From Actibacterium ureilyticum (GTDB taxonomy: Bacteria; Pseudomonadota; Alphaproteobacteria; Rhodobacterales; Rhodobacteraceae): DNA of 64,000 bases. Positions within the stretch are counted from its first letter, which is position 1. Every line of letters begins with the position of its first letter. The notes below the pieces were generated by a model. It made no database searches. It worked only from the letters and a program-made list of their open reading frames with translations, and was not told the origin of the DNA. Both the position numbers and the translations under genes were made by a program. Below are positions 25,504 through 34,176 of the stretch, piece after piece. The DNA is taken from NCBI RefSeq assembly GCF_002285435.1, contig NZ_NSBT01000037.1:124001-188000 (forward strand), given 5' to 3'.

Positions 25504-26550
25504 TCAGGAAAACATCTCGACCAGATCGACGCTGTCGGTCTTGCCCAGCTTGTCGAAATCCTGTTCCAGGAACTGCGCCGCGGCGCGCTGACCGGCGGCC
25601 TTCAGCTCGGCCAGCACCGACGGGGTCGGCACCAGCTTGGTCGCCACGCTGAGCGTGTTCATCAGCACATCGTCGGAAATCATGTGCACCAGCACGCGTT
25701 TCATCGAATTGCTTTGCAGCGTGCCCTGATCCAGCAGCCGCCGCACGAAGGCAATCGCGCGCAGCTCGCGCAGCAATGACGAGTTGAAGCTGATCTCGTT
25801 GATGCGGTTCTGGATCTGTTGCGGGGTGATCGGGATGTCGGCGCGGTAAAGCGGGTTGATGTTCACCACCAGAATGTCGTCGGGCAGGGTTTCGGAAAAC
25901 AGCGGAAACAGCGCCGGGTTGCCGGTATAGCCGCCATCCCAATAGGCCTCGGTCTCGCCGCTGCGGGGGTCCGTGACCTCGACCGCCTGAAACAGCGTCG
26001 GCAAACAGGCCGAGGCCAGGATCGAGTCGACCGAGATCTCCTCGTGGTCGAACACCTTGATCTTGCCGGTGCGCACATTGGTCGCGCATATCCAGAAGGC
26101 CGGCCCCTGATCGGTGCAAAGCGTCGGGCAGAACAGCTCGGCCACGATGGGCGCCAGCGGGTTGTGATAGAACGCCCCCTGCGCATAGGGGCTGTTCAGC
26201 CGCGACAGGAAATCGGCGGTGATGAACGCGGCCGAGGTTTCGATCAGATGCGAGATCGCGGCCGAGGGCAGCGACCACATGCTGATCAGCCGCGACAGGT
26301 CGGGATCGCCCACCGCGCCCACGCGATGCCACAGCCAGTCCAGCTTTTCGCGCGCGCCCGCGCGCCCGCCGGTGGCCAGCCCCGATTTCACCGCCGCCCC
26401 GTTCAGCGCCCCGGCCGAGGTCCCGGAAATCCCCGCGATTTCGATCCGGTCGTCCTGCAACAGCGTGTCCAGCACCCCCCAGGTAAAGGCGCCATGTGCG
26501 CCGCCACCCTGCAGCGCCAGGTTGATCCGCTTCGGTTTGGCCTTAGCCAT
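25504..26550 (-). CDS. patatin-like phospholipase
   Basis: About 348 residues from the ATG at 26550 (an ATG at 26568 adds six). It has the patatin oxyanion motif GGGAHGAF near the N terminus, the nucleophile elbow GTSAG in ISGTSAGALNG and the catalytic Asp in YWDGGYTGN. Patatins are Ser-Asp dyad lipid acyl hydrolases. It overlaps the pentapeptide-like gene upstream by 8 bp, so it belongs to an operon with 3-hydroxybutyrate dehydrogenase. This suggests a link to lipid or polyhydroxybutyrate turnover, which is inference. Confidence 0.88.
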   Translation of the reverse strand: MAKAKPKRINLALQGGGAHGAFTWGVLDTLLQDDRIEIAGISGTSAGALNGAAVKSGLATGGRAGAREKLDWLWHRVGAVGDPDLSRLISMWSLPSAAISHLIETSAAFITADFLSRLNSPYAQGAFYHNPLAPIVAELFCPTLCTDQGPAFWICATNVRTGKIKVFDHEEISVDSILASACLPTLFQAVEVTDPRSGETEAYWDGGYTGNPALFPLFSETLPDDILVVNINPLYRADIPITPQQIQNRINEISFNSSLLRELRAIAFVRRLLDQGTLQSNSMKRVLVHMISDDVLMNTLSVATKLVPTPSVLAELKAAGQRAAAQFLEQDFDKLGKTDSVDLVEMFS

Positions 26551-26884
26551 TGCGGCGCTTCTCGTCATAGGCGGCGATCATGTCGCTCAGCTTGATGCCG
26601 TCGATGGTCAGACCGGTGATGTTGGCATTGGTGATCGCCAGCCCCGACAGGTTGGCGTTGTCGATGGTCACCTCGGACAGGTTCACATTGCGAAAGGCCG
26701 AGCGTGTCAGGTTGACGTTTTCCACCTGCAACCCGCTGGCATCGACATCGTCCAGACGCGCCCCGATCAGGTGCGAGTCCCGAAACTCTGCCTCTTTCAG
26801 GCTGACACGGGTGAAGCGCGACCCGCACAGGAACATGTTGTCGATTTCCAGCGTGTCGCGCCCGGCCTCGTCCGCGCCGGTCAT
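26543..26884 (-). CDS. pentapeptide-repeat-like protein
   Basis: The 113-residue product has tandem five-residue periodicity (A/N-L/V-x-x-x pattern: VENVNLTRSAFRNVNLSEVT, then IDNANLSGLAITNANITGL). This predicts a short right-handed quadrilateral beta-helix of the pentapeptide-repeat type. The function of such short forms is usually unknown. The start at 26884 overlaps the stop of the upstream dehydrogenase (ATGA), and its 3' end overlaps the patatin start, so all three are translationally coupled. Confidence 0.8.
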   Translation of the reverse strand: MTGADEAGRDTLEIDNMFLCGSRFTRVSLKEAEFRDSHLIGARLDDVDASGLQVENVNLTRSAFRNVNLSEVTIDNANLSGLAITNANITGLTIDGIKLSDMIAAYDEKRRNG

Positions 26885-27654
26885 AGCGCGGTCCAGCCGC
26901 CATCGACGCTGATCGTGGTGCCGGTGATCTGCGCCGCCGCGTCCGAACACAGGAACACCGCCGTGCCGCCCAGCTGTTCGACGGTGGCGAATTCCTTGGA
27001 CGGCTGCCGCGTCAGCATGACGTTCTTGATCACGTCCTCGCGGCTCATGTCGTATTCCTTCATCGTGTCGGGGATCTGCGCCTCGACCAGCGGGGTCAGC
27101 ACGTAACCGGGGCAGATCGCATTGGCGGTGATCGGCTCCTCGGCGGTTTCCAGCGCCGTCACCTTGGTCAGCCCCACGACCCCGTGCTTGGCTGCGACAT
27201 AGGCCGATTTATAGGGCGAGGCCGTCAGCCCGTGGGCCGAGGCGATATTGACCACCCTGCCCCAGCCCGCCTTGCGCATCATCGGCAGCGCCGCCGCCGT
27301 GGTGTGAAAGGCCGAGCTAAGGTTGATGGCGATGATCGCATCGTATTTCTCGACCGGGAATTCGTCGATCGGGGCCACGTGCTGGATACCGGCATTGTTC
27401 ACCAGGATGTCACAGGCGCCCGCCTTTTCGATCAGCGCGCGGCACTGGTCGCCCTTGGACATGTCGGCCTGAATATACCGCACGTTGACGCCATGCTCTT
27501 TGGCCAGATCCGCGGCCAGTTTGTGGTCTTCATCATTGTCGGTGAACGAATTCAGAACCACATCGGCCCCGGCCTTGGCCAGTTCGGTGGCCACACCCAG
27601 CCCGATCCCCGAATTCGACCCGGTCACGATGGCGGTTTTTCCGTTGAGCTGCAT
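26881..27654 (-). CDS. bdhA: 3-hydroxybutyrate dehydrogenase (SDR)
   Basis: The 257-residue short-chain dehydrogenase has TGSNSGIG (NAD binding), NNAGIQHVAPIDEFP, the catalytic Ser in NIASAHG, YVAAKHG (catalytic Tyr and Lys) and the C-terminal ITGTTISVDGGW. The pattern IQHVAPIDEFP together with AHGLTASPYKSAYVAAKHG is typical of D-3-hydroxybutyrate dehydrogenase, which oxidises 3-hydroxybutyrate to acetoacetate. I chose the ATG at 27654, 9 nt after AAGGA. A GTG at 27660 is possible. Confidence 0.92.
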   Translation of the reverse strand: MQLNGKTAIVTGSNSGIGLGVATELAKAGADVVLNSFTDNDEDHKLAADLAKEHGVNVRYIQADMSKGDQCRALIEKAGACDILVNNAGIQHVAPIDEFPVEKYDAIIAINLSSAFHTTAAALPMMRKAGWGRVVNIASAHGLTASPYKSAYVAAKHGVVGLTKVTALETAEEPITANAICPGYVLTPLVEAQIPDTMKEYDMSREDVIKNVMLTRQPSKEFATVEQLGGTAVFLCSDAAAQITGTTISVDGGWTAL

Positions 27655-27869
27655 CTTCACAATTCCTTTTCACCCATGTTCCCATCAACATATGCGCCTT
27701 CCGCGACAGGTCGAGGTCAAAGGCAGGCTTTCGTTTCATTTAATGCCGAATTCAGCGCCATGAAACCTGTGGTTGTTTCGGTCCCGCGCCGCTCTGCCAA
27801 CTTGTCGCCGCATTTTGCCGGTTGAACCTGTGACAATGTGTTTGGATTCGTGATGAACGGGACAGTGTG

Positions 27870-29468
27870 ATGGACAGTTTTCTTTATGCCGATGCCACCG
27901 GGTTCTTCTGGGGCGGGCCCGATACGGTATATGGCATCGACAGCGGCGTGCGGGTCACCGGCCAGGATCTGGTCTATGGGCCCGATGGCGTGCCCGTGTC
28001 GGGCACCGTGACCGAGATTTTCTATACCGTGGTCGTCGGCACCGTTTACGATGATTTCGCGAGTTATCCGCAGGTGCGCGAGAAAGCGTACCGGGACCTG
28101 GATCTGAGCGTGGCAGAGCTGTCGGCCTTCGACCCCGACTGGTACATGCCCGGCCGTTTCGACGGGCTGCTGGGGATCTCCGAGACCATCGTGCTCGATC
28201 TGCTCACCCTGCCTGCGGCGCTGAACGAGTTTGGCCATAACGGGGCGATCGGCAGCGAGATCGCGGATATCGTCCACGGATCCGACAATTCCGACCATGT
28301 CCTGGGCAATGGCGGCGATGATCTGCTGACCGGGCATGGCGGCCATGACGAGATCGACGGCGGCGCGGGCGACGATTCCATTTCCGGCGGCGCCGGTGAC
28401 GACTGGGTGGCTGGCGGGGACGGGAACGACACGCTTTCTGGCGGCGCGGGCTTTGATGTGGTCATGGGCGGGGATGGCGACGACCGTATTTCGGGCGGCG
28501 GCGAGAACGACACGCTTGTGGGCGAAGGCGGGAACGACACGCTTCGCGGCGGCGCGGGCGATGATCAGATCTTCGACGAAGACGGCCAAAATTTCGTCCA
28601 CGCTGACAGCGGCAACGACAATATCCAGACCGGGAATGGCGACGATCTGATCGATGGCGGCGACGGCAACGACATCATCCTGTCCCGCGCCGGGGCCGAT
28701 ACGATCCGGGGTGGCGACGGGGATGATTACATCGTCGTCACATCGGGGCAGAACGTGGTTTCCGGCCAGGATGGTCAGGACAGGCTCTATGGCGGGTCGG
28801 ATGACGATTTCCTGAAGGGCGGCGCGGACGACGATTTTCTGTCGGGCGGGGACGGTCAGGATTCCCTGTCCGGTGGCACCGGGGGCGACATGATATGGGG
28901 CGGCGCGGGCGATGACACGCTGAATGGCGGGGATGGCGACGACCACCTGATGGGCGACGCCCCCGGCCTGTCGACACTGATCGGCAATGACCGTCTGAAT
29001 GGCGGCAACGGAAACGACTATTTGTTCGGCGGGCTTGGAAATGATACGCTCATTGGCGGCGCGGGGGCGGATTTCCTGATCGGCGAACATGGCGATGATC
29101 GCCTGTATGGCGGCGCGGGCGACGATTTCCTGCTGGCGGCCTCGGGCAATGACGTGCTGCGGGGCGATGCGGGGGCCGATACATTCGTGTTCTCGTTCAC
29201 CGACGGGCCGGACGGCACCTATGCAGGTACTGCGAGAGTGCAGGATTTCGAACTGACCGAGGATCTGATCGCGATCCAATACACCCAATCCACCACCGCG
29301 CAGGAACAGTTCGACCTGTTTCTGGCCACTGCCGAACAGGTCGGCTCATCCGTGGTCTGGACGAATGAAAGCGGCGCTTACACCGCCACGTTCCGCAACC
29401 TGGAGATGGACGATCTGACCCTCAGCAACTTCATCGAGATCGAGGGCACGCTGATCTCGACCGCCTGA
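27870..29468 (+). CDS. RTX calcium-binding repeat protein, probably secreted by a type I system
   Basis: A 532-residue acidic protein. The first 135 residues or so show no repeat. From about 140 to 435 there are many glycine-aspartate nonapeptides of the GGxGxDxLx type (for example GGDGNDTLSGGAGFDVV), which form Ca2+-binding beta-rolls. The last 100 residues (DTFVFSF, then VQDFELTEDLIAIQ) resemble the C-terminal region of type I secretion substrates. No enzymatic domain is recognised. No ABC/HlyD secretion genes are adjacent. A GTG sits just before the ATG at 27870. Confidence 0.88.
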   Translation: MDSFLYADATGFFWGGPDTVYGIDSGVRVTGQDLVYGPDGVPVSGTVTEIFYTVVVGTVYDDFASYPQVREKAYRDLDLSVAELSAFDPDWYMPGRFDGLLGISETIVLDLLTLPAALNEFGHNGAIGSEIADIVHGSDNSDHVLGNGGDDLLTGHGGHDEIDGGAGDDSISGGAGDDWVAGGDGNDTLSGGAGFDVVMGGDGDDRISGGGENDTLVGEGGNDTLRGGAGDDQIFDEDGQNFVHADSGNDNIQTGNGDDLIDGGDGNDIILSRAGADTIRGGDGDDYIVVTSGQNVVSGQDGQDRLYGGSDDDFLKGGADDDFLSGGDGQDSLSGGTGGDMIWGGAGDDTLNGGDGDDHLMGDAPGLSTLIGNDRLNGGNGNDYLFGGLGNDTLIGGAGADFLIGEHGDDRLYGGAGDDFLLAASGNDVLRGDAGADTFVFSFTDGPDGTYAGTARVQDFELTEDLIAIQYTQSTTAQEQFDLFLATAEQVGSSVVWTNESGAYTATFRNLEMDDLTLSNFIEIEGTLISTA

Positions 29469-29551
29469 ACGCCATTGCGGCACCGGATGCAAGGGCCCCG
29501 TTGGCGCGGCGTGGCTCTTGCCCCGCAGGCGTCCTGAAACTGCCCAAAAAA

Positions 29552-29574
29552 AACGCCGGCGCGAAGCCGGCGTT
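29552..29574. terminator. intrinsic terminator hairpin downstream of the RTX gene
   Basis: AACGCCGGC (29552-29560) and GCCGGCGTT (29566-29574) form a perfect 9-bp stem with a GCGAA loop. On the minus strand the hairpin is followed by a U-run (A8 on plus at 29546-29553). On the plus strand the tail is only AAGTTATT. It can end the RTX transcript, but the better U-tract faces minus-strand transcription. Confidence 0.75.
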
Positions 29575-29734
29575 AAGTTATTGAGGCAGGTTTCATACAG
29601 GCAAGAAACCTATCGAGCAGTGACCTCTTTATACGCAATCCACCGCCTGCGTCCAAGCTAAAAGTTTGAAAAGCCTGACAAGCCGCCATAGTGTCTGCGT
29701 CAAAGAATAAAGGGGTTTGAGGAGTCGGGTCGTG

Positions 29735-31552
29735 ATGTGCCTGAAAACCAACGCGCGGCGTGCCGCGCGAATCGTCGCCATTTGGGTGATTCTCTTTCAG
29801 GGATTCGCGGCCGCCGAACCGATGCACGGAATAGCAATGTACGGGAAACCCGCATTGCCCCCCGATTTCACCGCCCTGCCCTATGCCAATCCCGATGCGC
29901 CGACGGGTGGGCGGATCGTCACGGGCGAGGTCGGCAGTTTCGACAGCCTGAACCCGCATATCCTTAAGGGGCGGGTGCCGTGGCAGCTGCGGTTTCTGGC
30001 CTATGAAAGCCTGATGGGCCGCAGCTATGACGAGCCGTTCACGCTTTATGGCCTGCTGGCGGAAACGATCGAAACCGGCCCGAACCGGGAATGGGTGGAA
30101 TTCACCCTGCGCCCCGAGGCGCGGTTTTCCGATGGCACGCCGGTCACGGTCGAAGATGTGCTGTGGTCCTATGAAACGCTCGGCACGGTCGGGCATCCGC
30201 GCTATCACGGCGCGTGGAAACGGGTGACCCGGGCCGAACAGACCGGCGAACGGTCGGTGCGTTTCACCTTTGCCGAGCCCGACCGCGAGCTGGCGCTGAT
30301 CATCGGCATGCGGCCCATCCTGAAAAAGGCGCAATGGGAAGGGACCGATTTCGCGCAAAGCGGGCTGAACCAGATCCCCATCACCACCGCGCCCTATGTC
30401 ATCGACGGGTTCGAGGCCGGGCGCCATGTCACCCTGCGCCGCAATCCCGATTACTGGGGCAAGGACCTGCCCTTCCGGCGCGGGACGAACAACCTGGACG
30501 AAATCCGGATGGAGTTCTTTGGCGACGCCAATGTGATGTTCGAGGCGTTCAAGGCCGGCGAGATCACTACAAACCGCGAAACCAGCAGCGCCGCGTGGAA
30601 TGACAATTACAACTTTCCGGCGGTGCGGTCCGGGGCGGTGGTCAAATCCGAAATCCCGCATCAGCGCCCGTCGGGCATCTGGGGCTTCGTGATGAACACC
30701 CGACGGGCGCCGTTCGGTGACTGGCGGGTGCGGTCGGCGCTGATCCATCTGTTCAATTTCGAATTCATCAACGACACGCTGAACGACGGCGCGCTGCCGC
30801 GTGTCACGTCATATTACGCCAATTCGGTGCTTGCGATGCGCCCCGGCCCGGCCGAGGGGCGGGTGCGGGAGCTTCTGGCGCCCTTTGCCGACACCCTGCC
30901 CCCCGGCGCGCTGGATGGCTATGCCCTGCCGGTCAGCGATGGCAGCCTGCGCAACCGCCGCAACGTGCGCAAGGCGCTGGACCTGTTCCAGCAGGCCGGG
31001 TTCACCATCAACGACCGGGGCCAGTTGCAGACGCCCGCGGGCAAGCCGCTGCGGTTCGAGATCCTGTTGAAACAGTCGCAGACCGAATATGGCCGGATCG
31101 TCGACATCTATATCGACGCGCTGACACGCGCGGGCATCACGCCGGTCTTCACCACCGTCGACAGTGCGCAGTACAAGGAACGCACCGACGCCTATGATTT
31201 CGACATGACCTTCTATGAACGCGGCCTGTCGCTGAGCCCCGGCAACGAGCAGAAGCTTTACTGGGGCCGCGAAGGCGTCACCGAACCCGGCACGCTGAAC
31301 TGGATGGGCATGGACAGCCCCGCCGCCGAGGCGATGATCGACGCCATCCTGCAGGCGCAGACCAACGCGGATTTCGTCGCCGCCGCCCGCGCGCTGGACC
31401 GGGTGCTGACCACGGGCCGCTATGTGATCCCGATCTGGTATCAGCCCGTGGCGCGCATTGCCCATGTCAAACAGCTGCGCTATCCCGAACGCATCCCGAT
31501 TTACGGCGACTTTATCGGCTTTCAGCCCGATGTCTGGTGGTATGAAGAATGA
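29735..31552 (+). CDS. peptide/oligopeptide ABC transporter substrate-binding protein (SBP family 5), no permease genes adjacent
   Basis: The 605-residue family 5 binding protein has an N-terminal signal peptide (IVAIWVILFQGFAAAEP, cleavage near residue 27). It resembles the YejA branch: an MHGIAMYGKPALP start, then FDSLNPHILKG, LAETIETGPNREWVEFTLRP and NWMGMDSPAAEAMID. It would bind peptides in the periplasm. No permease or ATPase genes are adjacent, so its partners must be elsewhere. Start chosen at the ATG at 29735 with TGAGGAG 10 nt upstream. Its stop overlaps the next small gene (ATGA). Confidence 0.88.
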   Translation: MCLKTNARRAARIVAIWVILFQGFAAAEPMHGIAMYGKPALPPDFTALPYANPDAPTGGRIVTGEVGSFDSLNPHILKGRVPWQLRFLAYESLMGRSYDEPFTLYGLLAETIETGPNREWVEFTLRPEARFSDGTPVTVEDVLWSYETLGTVGHPRYHGAWKRVTRAEQTGERSVRFTFAEPDRELALIIGMRPILKKAQWEGTDFAQSGLNQIPITTAPYVIDGFEAGRHVTLRRNPDYWGKDLPFRRGTNNLDEIRMEFFGDANVMFEAFKAGEITTNRETSSAAWNDNYNFPAVRSGAVVKSEIPHQRPSGIWGFVMNTRRAPFGDWRVRSALIHLFNFEFINDTLNDGALPRVTSYYANSVLAMRPGPAEGRVRELLAPFADTLPPGALDGYALPVSDGSLRNRRNVRKALDLFQQAGFTINDRGQLQTPAGKPLRFEILLKQSQTEYGRIVDIYIDALTRAGITPVFTTVDSAQYKERTDAYDFDMTFYERGLSLSPGNEQKLYWGREGVTEPGTLNWMGMDSPAAEAMIDAILQAQTNADFVAAARALDRVLTTGRYVIPIWYQPVARIAHVKQLRYPERIPIYGDFIGFQPDVWWYEE

Positions 31553-31662
31553 AGAAACTGCTGATCACATGCGCATTGCTGGCCCTGGCGGGCTGTTCGA
31601 CCGTTGAAGGTATCGGCAAGGATATCTCGGCCGGGGCGCGCACCGTGCGCGACACGTTCTAG
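31549..31662 (+). CDS. entericidin-like small lipoprotein
   Basis: A 37-residue product: [17 protein letters not shown], then a short [20 protein letters not shown] tail. The lipobox LAGC predicts a lipidated Cys15, leaving a mature peptide of about 23 residues. The [10 protein letters not shown] block is characteristic of the entericidin A/B family of small membrane lipoproteins. The ATG overlaps the TGA of the peptide-binding protein gene, so it is probably translationally coupled. It is 26 bp before acr3. Confidence 0.88.
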   Translation: MKKLLITCALLALAGCSTVEGIGKDISAGARTVRDTF

Positions 31663-31688
31663 CGCAACAGAGCCAGGGAGTCGGGCGC

Positions 31689-32708
31689 ATGGGTGTTTTC
31701 GAGCGCTATCTGTCTGTCTGGGTGGGTCTGTGCATACTGGCCGGGATGGCCTTGGGCAATCTGGCGCCGGGGCTGTTCGCGGCCATCGCGGGGCTGGAGG
31801 TCGCGCATGTGAACCTGGTGGTCGCGGTGCTGATCTGGGTCATGATCTATCCGATGATGGTTCAGGTCGATTTCAACGCGATCAAGGATGTGGGCAAATC
31901 GCCCAAGGGGCTGGTGCTGACGCTGGTGGTGAACTGGCTGATCAAGCCCTTTACCATGGCCGCTTTGGGCTGGCTGTTCTTTCGGGTGCTGTTTGCCGGG
32001 ATGGTCGATCCGCAGACTGCGGGTGAATATATCGCGGGCATGATCCTGCTGGGTGTGGCGCCCTGCACCGCGATGGTCTTCGTCTGGAGCCAGCTGACCA
32101 AGGGCGATCCGAACTATACGCTGGTGCAGGTGTCGGTGAACGATCTGATCATGATCTTCGCCTTTGCGCCCATCGCCGCGTTCCTGCTGGGGATATCCGA
32201 TGTCACCGTGCCGTGGCAGACCCTGCTGCTGTCGGTGCTGCTTTATGTGGTGCTGCCGCTGGTGGCGGGCGCGCTGACCCGCGCACGGCTTCAGGCACGC
32301 AACAGCGGCGCGCTCGATGGGTTGCTGGCGCGGTTGAAGCCCTGGTCGGCCATCGGGCTGCTGGCAACGGTGGTGCTGCTCTTCGGGTTTCAGGCCGAAA
32401 CGATCCTGCGCAATCCCGGCGCCATCGTGTTGATTGCGATCCCGTTGATCCTGCAAAGCTATGGCATCTTTGCCGTGGCCTATGTCGCCGCGCGGCGCAT
32501 GGCGCTGCCGCACCGGATCGCGGCGCCGGCCTGTCTGATCGGCACGTCGAACTTCTTTGAACTGGCGGTCGCGGTGGCGATATCGCTGTTCGGGCTGCAT
32601 TCGGGCGCGGCGCTGGCCACGGTCGTGGGCGTTCTGGTCGAGGTGCCGGTCATGCTGTCGCTGGTGTGGTTTGCCAACCGCACCCGACACTGGTTCCCCG
32701 CCGCGTGA
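31689..32708 (+). CDS. Acr3-type arsenite efflux permease
   Basis: The 339-residue protein has about ten transmembrane segments and the conserved Acr3 motif [17 protein letters not shown] with the essential Cys, plus the C-terminal [20 protein letters not shown]. Acr3 exports arsenite using the proton motive force. The bile-acid/arsenite/riboflavin transporter superfamily is the wider alternative, but the [11 protein letters not shown] motif points to Acr3. No arsR or arsC lies next to it, which is unusual. CAGGGAG precedes the ATG. It ends directly against the convergent gene at 32709. Confidence 0.88.
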   Translation: MGVFERYLSVWVGLCILAGMALGNLAPGLFAAIAGLEVAHVNLVVAVLIWVMIYPMMVQVDFNAIKDVGKSPKGLVLTLVVNWLIKPFTMAALGWLFFRVLFAGMVDPQTAGEYIAGMILLGVAPCTAMVFVWSQLTKGDPNYTLVQVSVNDLIMIFAFAPIAAFLLGISDVTVPWQTLLLSVLLYVVLPLVAGALTRARLQARNSGALDGLLARLKPWSAIGLLATVVLLFGFQAETILRNPGAIVLIAIPLILQSYGIFAVAYVAARRMALPHRIAAPACLIGTSNFFELAVAVAISLFGLHSGAALATVVGVLVEVPVMLSLVWFANRTRHWFPAA

Positions 32709-33404
32709 TCAGTGCAGCGGCCGCTGGCGGCGCGACACGATCCGGTCCAGCATGAACGGCCCGATCATCGCGCCCGCCGCGGTCACGTCCCAGCGGTCCT
32801 CGTCGACCTGGCGGACCGCGCCCACCTTGGCATAGCGTTGCAGGATCGCGGCAAACGCCTGATTGCCCGCCGCCTGCAACCCCTGCTCGTTGCGAAACAG
32901 CATGTCGCGCAGCAGGTTCAGATTTTCCATACGGATCCCCTGATGCAGCTTGTCCAGCCGCAGGAACGCGTCGGCAAAACGGGTGACGCGGCCCGGTTCG
33001 CCGCCCAGATCGTTCATCAGCGCCTGTGCGCCCGCCATGAACCAGCGCCCGCGATCGGCGCCAAAGGCGGTCAGCACATGCGCCGCCGGGGTGATCGGCA
33101 GGTTCTGCATGTTGTCGGGGATCGGCGCGGGATCGAAATAGCCCAGCAGCGTCAGCCGGGTCCAAAGCTCGTTCGTGACCGTGTCGGGCACCGTCAGCAG
33201 GGTGGCGCTGTCGCCCCGCTCGCTGGCCTTCAGCGCGGCGGCAAAGGTCGACCTGTCACCATCGCTGAGCCCGTGCACCAATGCGTAAAGATCGCCCCAC
33301 CAAGCGGCATCGGTCACGGTATCGGTGGCGCAATGCACGAACACCTCGTCCTGCGCCCCGTTCTTCAGCACCCGCGCACGCGGTTTGCGGCGGAAAAAGC
33401 CCAT
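32709..33404 (-). CDS. hypothetical protein
   Basis: About 231 residues from the ATG at 33404 (a GTG at 33411-33413 is possible). A basic N terminus (MGFFRRKPRARVLK) precedes a mainly helical, soluble-looking sequence with no signal peptide or membrane segment. I do not recognise a family. Segments such as AAWWGDLYALVHGLSDGDR and EDRWDVTAAGAMIGPFMLD may be useful for a search. Codon use fits the genome, so it is probably real. It is convergent with acr3 with no gap. Confidence 0.65.
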   Translation of the reverse strand: MGFFRRKPRARVLKNGAQDEVFVHCATDTVTDAAWWGDLYALVHGLSDGDRSTFAAALKASERGDSATLLTVPDTVTNELWTRLTLLGYFDPAPIPDNMQNLPITPAAHVLTAFGADRGRWFMAGAQALMNDLGGEPGRVTRFADAFLRLDKLHQGIRMENLNLLRDMLFRNEQGLQAAGNQAFAAILQRYAKVGAVRQVDEDRWDVTAAGAMIGPFMLDRIVSRRQRPLH

Positions 33405-33487
33405 CTCTGTCACCCCTCAGGCATGTCAGGACAGGTTAATGCCGGAATGTGGCCGGGCTGGCGCCGCATCGGGGCATTCCCGTGGCA

Positions 33488-34111
33488 TCACCCCAGCGAC
33501 GTCACCCACAGGATCGTCGCATCCTCGGGCGAGACCGACACCACGTTATGCCCCATCGCCGCGTCGTAATAGGCGCTGTCGCCCCGGCGCATCTCGATCG
33601 GTTCATAGAATTCGGTGTAAAGCCGGATGACCCCGGTCAGCACATACAGGAATTCCTCGCCGTCATGGCGGACCCAGCCGTCGAACTCCTCCATGCTGCG
33701 GGCCCGAATGCGCGCGCGATAGGGCAGCATCGCCTTCTTGGTCAGCGCCCCGGCCAGCATTTCATGCTCATAGGTGGCGGTTGGGTGTGCGCCCCCCTCG
33801 CCCGACCGCGTGACCGCCATCCGACCGTTCACCTGACCCTTTTTCGGCGGAGTGAACAGCTGCGGCACCGAAATCTCCAGCCCCGTCGCCAGCTTCTTCA
33901 GCGCCTCATAGGTGGGCGACATCTGGCCGTTTTCGATCTTCGACAGGGTCGAACGCGCCAACCCCGCCTGACCGGCAGCCTGTTCCAGCGTCCAGCCCCG
34001 CGACATGCGCAAATCGCGCACGCGTTTGCCCAGGTCCAGCGGCTCGACCCGGGTGTCGGTATCCGATTCCAGCGCCAACCGGATCAGGCTGGGTTGTTCG
34101 CGTTCGTTCAT
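33488..34111 (-). CDS. XRE-family regulator with C-terminal cupin
   Basis: The 207-residue product has an XRE helix-turn-helix at about 28-84 (LGKRVRDLRMSRGWTLEQAA, then LARSTLSKIENG) and a cupin sensor domain at about 135-200 (VRHDGEEFLYVLTG, then RRGDSAYYDAAMGH). This architecture is common in metabolic regulators. It is divergent from the acyl-CoA ligase gene across only 65 bp, so it probably controls that gene and itself. Start chosen at 34111 because the longer frame overlaps the divergent start. Confidence 0.9.
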   Translation of the reverse strand: MNEREQPSLIRLALESDTDTRVEPLDLGKRVRDLRMSRGWTLEQAAGQAGLARSTLSKIENGQMSPTYEALKKLATGLEISVPQLFTPPKKGQVNGRMAVTRSGEGGAHPTATYEHEMLAGALTKKAMLPYRARIRARSMEEFDGWVRHDGEEFLYVLTGVIRLYTEFYEPIEMRRGDSAYYDAAMGHNVVSVSPEDATILWVTSLG

Positions 34112-34176
34112 GCCCTTGCTGATACTGCCCGCGCGCGGCTCTTGCAACTGGCGGGGACGTTGCCTAGCACTGGGCC

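Noticed and set aside
27717-29288. Long minus-strand frame opposite the RTX gene (about 520 codons)
   Set aside because: It is the complement of glycine-aspartate repeats; it has Ile/Val/Ala/Arg repeats with no domain, and the plus frame has clear RTX repeats. The open frame follows from high GC and repeat bias.
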